In this document: positions 60,890 to 64,000 of the stretch, piece after piece
Layout of the letters: each line of letters begins with the position of its first letter
Numbering within the stretch: the stretch's first letter is position 1
Origin: Zopfochytrium polystomum
Taxonomy: Eukaryota; Chytridiomycota; Chytridiomycetes; Chytridiales; Chytridiaceae
Length of the DNA: 64,000 bases
Direction: 5' to 3'
Assembly (NCBI GenBank): GCA_025765615.1
Contig: JAIVFJ010000031.1
Location: 186,001 to 250,000 of the forward strand
Program-made: the position numbers and the translations under genes
The notes under the pieces: generated by a model
Seen by the model: only the letters and a program-made list of their open reading frames with translations
The model's database searches: none
What the model was told of the DNA's origin: nothing

Positions 60890-60905
60890 GTGTCTCTGTC
60901 TGTCT
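60858..60905. repeat. (CTGT)n microsatellite upstream of ABC transporter
   Basis: Tetranucleotide repeat ending about 120 bp before the ATG at 61027; the reverse complement is the same GACA-type repeat seen before other genes. Confidence 0.95.
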
Positions 60906-61026
60906 TCGCATTCTGAATTTGGAGATTGGCTGACGAAGGAACCGATCGTCCTCCCGGAAACAAAGCAAAGGAAAGAAAGAAGAAAGGAAAGTGAAACAAG
61001 CACAAACAAAAAGAAAAGAAAAAAAA

Positions 61027-63297
61027 ATGGCCACCTCCACCCCCTTCGACACCGTCACGATCGAAACGTTGCAGCAGCAGCAGCAGCAGCAGCATCTGCT
61101 GCTGCAGCCGGCCGGCGGCGCCGGTGGCTTCCTGCACGATTCCCTCCACAGCTCGTACCCACCGTCGTCAGTGTCGTTGAAGCAGGCCCCTTTCACTTTC
61201 GTCGACGTGTCGTTCTCCACAACCGTTTCCAAGCAGGCCGCAAAGGCGTCGAAACGAGCCCACGCAGAGCCTGCAGCAGGGGGCCGCCTGTCCAACACCG
61301 GCAAGACCTCAAGCGCCGCCACCGTCGTCGACTCGGAGTCCTTGCGCAACCTGGCGTCCAATTCTCCTCTACCCCTTAATGAGAGCCCGCTTTCGCCGCC
61401 ACCACGGCCGCTCGTGGCCGGGTCGGAAAAAATCCTGCTGGAGCCTGTAACGGGTCAAGTCTTTCCAGGCCAGATGCTAGCTGTCATGGGACCCTCTGGA
61501 GCAGGGAAAACGACTCTTTTGGACGCTCTGGCTCGCCGTTTGCGTGGGGCGAAGGGAGACGTGTTCCTGGGCGACAGGCGAATCGACACAACCGCTCAGA
61601 TGGCAACCGTCGGCTCGTACGTGGAACAGGAGGATGACTTGCTCAGCTTGCTGACTGTTCGAGAGACAATCATGTACGCCGCTATTCTAAGCGACCCCAA
61701 GGAGAAGGCAGAAGTCCTGCGGGGCAGAGTTGAGCACGTAAGACTTCAATGTTTCCGATTTGCTTCCTTTCTCCTGACTTCTTTAATTTAGTGGTCACAG
61801 ATTATCAACGCCATGGGCCTCGCGAAGTGCGCAAACGTGCGCATCGGCAACCCAATTCAGAAGGGCATTTCAGGCGGCCAAAAGCGCCGCGTCACCATTG
61901 CCCAATCCCTTGTTACGAATCCTCGTATTCTCTTCCTGGACGAGCCCACTTCTGGCCTCGACACAACCACCAGTCGAGAGGTCATGACAGCCATCAAGCG
62001 CATTGCAAAGGACACACAAATGATAGTCATCGCCACTATCCACCAACCAAACTTTGAGACACTCCGACTTTTCGACAGCTTTGCTCGTTCTTGCTGAGGG
62101 GAAAACTATGTACTTTGGCTGGAATCGAGGAAATGCCCGATTATGTGAGTAACTCTCCAAACCACTATTCTTTCGTTGCCACTGACTTGACGAACGAAGT
62201 TCGAGGCATTTGGGTCACCGATTCCCCGGTTTGCGAACCCAGCGGATCACGCAATCGACCTGGTTAACGCGGACTTTGAGTTGGCAACGGAATCCAACAT
62301 TCGCCAGTCAATCGTGGCACTAGCACAATTTTACCAAAGCCGGACAAGTGCGGCGGTTGCTGGGTTGCGAGGATCGTTCACAAAGTCCAGCACCACGGCG
62401 TTGCCCTTGGCCCACGCAACCCACCGTTCTCACTTCCTTTCGCATACGCTCGTCCTGAGTCACCGAATATTCATTACCTACACTCGTAACTTCATCGCAT
62501 ACGGCGTTCGCGTTGGCATGTACTTTGGTATGGGTGTCATGATGGCACTGATCTGGTTGAAACTGGGTTCGAACGCTTCGACCGTGAACGACCGACTCTC
62601 GGTGCATTTCTTCTCGGTCGCGTTCCTCTCGTTCATGTCCGTGGCCGGCATCCCCGCCTTTCTCGAAGAGCGCAGCGTGTTCATTCGCGAAAAACACAAC
62701 GGCCTCTACACGGCGTTGCCCTACGTCCTCGCCAACTCGCTCGTCAACATCCCGTTCCTGTTCCTCTGCGCCTTGGTCTTCGCCGCTATCGCCTACTATT
62801 CGATCGGTCTGAACGCACCCGCTGGGTCGTTTTTCTCCTTTATTGCCTATCTATTCCTCGCTATTTACGCAGCCGAATCGCAGGTGATCCTCGTCGCCTC
62901 TCTCCTTCCCATTTTCGTCGCCGCCCTTGCCATTGCGTCGTTCGCGAACGGCTTTTGGATGTGCGTGCAGGGCTACTTTATCAAGGCGATATCCCTCCCG
63001 AGGTTCTGGCGGTACTCTTTCCATTACATGGACTATCAAAAGTACGCTTTCGAGCTGCTCGTCAACAACGATTTCACCAACGTCGTCTTTGACTGCGGAC
63101 GCGATGCGGCGGGCAACTGTCTCCAATGTTCGTACCCGAGCTCCGCCCCGGTCAATTCTTGCCAAATGTACGGCGAAGACGTGCTGGCGTATTTGGAAAT
63201 CGGGGGGATCAAGTACTGGGAGTGGATCGTTATTTTGGTTGGGATTTCGATTCTTTTCAGGGTGTGCTGGTACGCTGTTCTTGCAAGGAGCAAATGA
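61027..63297 (+). CDS. ABCG (White/BCRP-type) half transporter
   Basis: Plasma-membrane or organelle exporter half-molecule with the ABCG order, nucleotide domain first. A polyglutamine-bearing leader ([13 protein letters not shown]) precedes Walker [16 protein letters not shown] (about 61486), the Q-loop [15 protein letters not shown], the signature [15 protein letters not shown] (about 61868), Walker [13 protein letters not shown] and H-loop ATIHQP. One intron lies at about 61738-61800. The membrane domain has about six helices (for example [50 protein letters not shown]) and a Cys-rich extracellular loop ([13 protein letters not shown]...CQM). It ends in [13 protein letters not shown]. Two extra T bases (about 62083 and 62116) break the frame between the two domains. 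A further intron lies near 62142-62201. The substrate is unknown; it should homodimerise or pair with another half. Confidence 0.9.
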
Positions 63298-63902
63298 ATC
63301 AAGATTTTCTTTGCCTCTCCTTCTGATTCCCTGATTCACCTGAAGTGCGAATGTTTCTGGTTCCTCCTAACACTTATGGGCGTTGGTTTCCCACACGCCG
63401 TTGTTGTTGCATTGAACATTAGGTTTTTTTTTTTTCTTCTGCTTTTTTATGGCCGAAAACCACTTCGCCCTGCGGCTGAGTTGCGATCCACACAGAATGC
63501 TTCGAATTAGTCGCAGGTGGGACGAGAGTCGGAAGAACGTTTTGTGGGGCCCCACTTCGAATTGAGGAAGTGGTTCCGCAGGGGTGCCGAGAACACAACT
63601 TGCGCTCAACCAACGGCGTCCTCCCTGGACGTTGACTTGTGGCGATGATATGCTTTTCCAGGCGGAATGAACACGATTCCGCTTCGGGGCCCCTTGCGTC
63701 CTAGCCAGGCACGAAGCGAACTGAAAGGAAAGCGCTTACACGTGAAGAGAAGATTAAAGGACAGGAAGATAACGAAGAGGGAAGGAAAGTAGAAAAATAT
63801 TCTGCGGTGAGCACACGCGCATTCTCTCCAGAAACAAATAGCTAAAAGTATAACAAAACATTGCAAACAAAAAAAAAAAAAAAGGAAAGTAAAGGTGATG
63901 CC
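63298..63902. other. Convergent 3' region
   Basis: A(n) and T(n) runs at 63424-63435 and 63870-63884. No gene supported; the minus-strand open frame 63866-63606 has no recognisable content. Confidence 0.4.
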
Positions 63903-64000
63903 TCACGACCTCTGCAGCCGTGACGCGATGTAAACGGCCAAAATCACAATGCCCGCCGAAATGGCCACATTCACCGGCAGTGGCGCATCCCTCAGAACGT
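63903..64000 (-). CDS. 3' end of a gene encoding a C-terminal membrane anchor
   Basis: The minus strand is open from the right edge and ends in VAISAGIVILAVYIASRLQR, then S and stop. One hydrophobic helix followed by a short basic tail fits a tail-anchored or C-terminally anchored protein. The rest of the gene lies outside the window. Confidence 0.5.
   Translation of the reverse strand, partial: VLRDAPLPVNVAISAGIVILAVYIASRLQRS

Larger units (their letters stand above)
59819..61026. other. Intergenic region with G29 run and (CTGT)n
   Basis: No gene supported. An uninterrupted run of 29 G at 60539-60567 and a (CTGT)n tract at about 60858-60905 lie upstream of the ABC transporter. Confidence 0.55.

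Noticed and set aside
1..64000. Euplotes-style frameshifting at stop codons
   Set aside because: In most cases the homologous frame changes well before any stop codon, so the breaks are not tied to termination signals.
1..64000. CRISPR arrays, operons or other prokaryotic systems
   Set aside because: No spaced direct repeats of that kind; gene structure and introns are eukaryotic.

Overview
The window is nuclear DNA of a fungus, probably a flagellated (zoosporic) one. Genes are split by short GT-AG introns (mostly about 50-160 nt) and carry fungal-type families: a Mdm31-like mitochondrial protein, fungal cystathionine beta-lyase, Ump1, FAF2/Ubx2-like UBX protein, condensin SMC2, MSH4, an RGS-LOV photoreceptor and an ABCG half transporter. 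A single-domain CatSper-like channel at 27-28.9 kb is the best hint of a motile-cell stage. No bacterial, organellar, rRNA or convincing tRNA sequence was seen.

Layout. 1-1.4 kb: 5' part of importin beta (-). 1.9-4.2 kb: FAF2-like UBA/UAS/UBX protein (-). 4.3-5.6 kb and 10.8-11.5 kb: two Ser/Thr-rich single-pass membrane proteins (+). 6.6-8.4 kb: cystathionine beta-lyase (+), with a degraded duplicate of its 3' end at 9.68-10.01 kb. 11.6-16 kb: decayed Ty1/copia retrotransposon (-) whose gag-protease junction is split by two solo LTRs in opposite orientation, each with its own 5-bp target duplication and each with a heat-shock-element array. 16.5-19.3 kb: 2OG-Fe(II) dioxygenase (-), divergent from MSH4 (+, 19.4-23.1 kb). 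23.7-26.2 kb: Mdm31-like (-), divergent from a small unknown gene (+). 27-28.9 kb: CatSper-like channel (+). 29-33.6 kb: SMC2 (-). 33.9-34.6 kb: SH3 protein (-). 35.8-40.3 kb: two disordered unknown proteins (+). 41.2-42.1 kb: Ump1 (-). 42.4-44.7 kb: C2H2 zinc-finger protein (+). 45-46.7 kb: F-box-like protein (-). 48-49.4 kb: bHLH factor (-). 50.7-55.8 kb: TBC protein (+). 56.3-59.8 kb: RGS-LOV-PAS protein (+). 61-63.3 kb: ABCG transporter (+). 63.9-64 kb: 3' end of a further gene (-).

Two properties cut across the window. First, about 25-30 genes or exons contain reading-frame breaks, and wherever the direction could be determined the break is +1 (one extra base). Many lie at (A/G)GC-T or at short homopolymers. 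This is either an insertion-biased assembly error or, less likely, real +1 frameshifting, and gene models below should be read with that in mind. Second, microsatellites of GA, GACA or CT/CTGT type sit just upstream of several start codons.

The genes do not form one pathway. Most are housekeeping (nuclear import, ERAD, proteasome assembly, condensin, meiosis, sulfur amino acids). A light-sensing G-protein regulator and a voltage-gated cation channel are the sensory genes, and the heat-shock LTRs are the main regulatory novelty.
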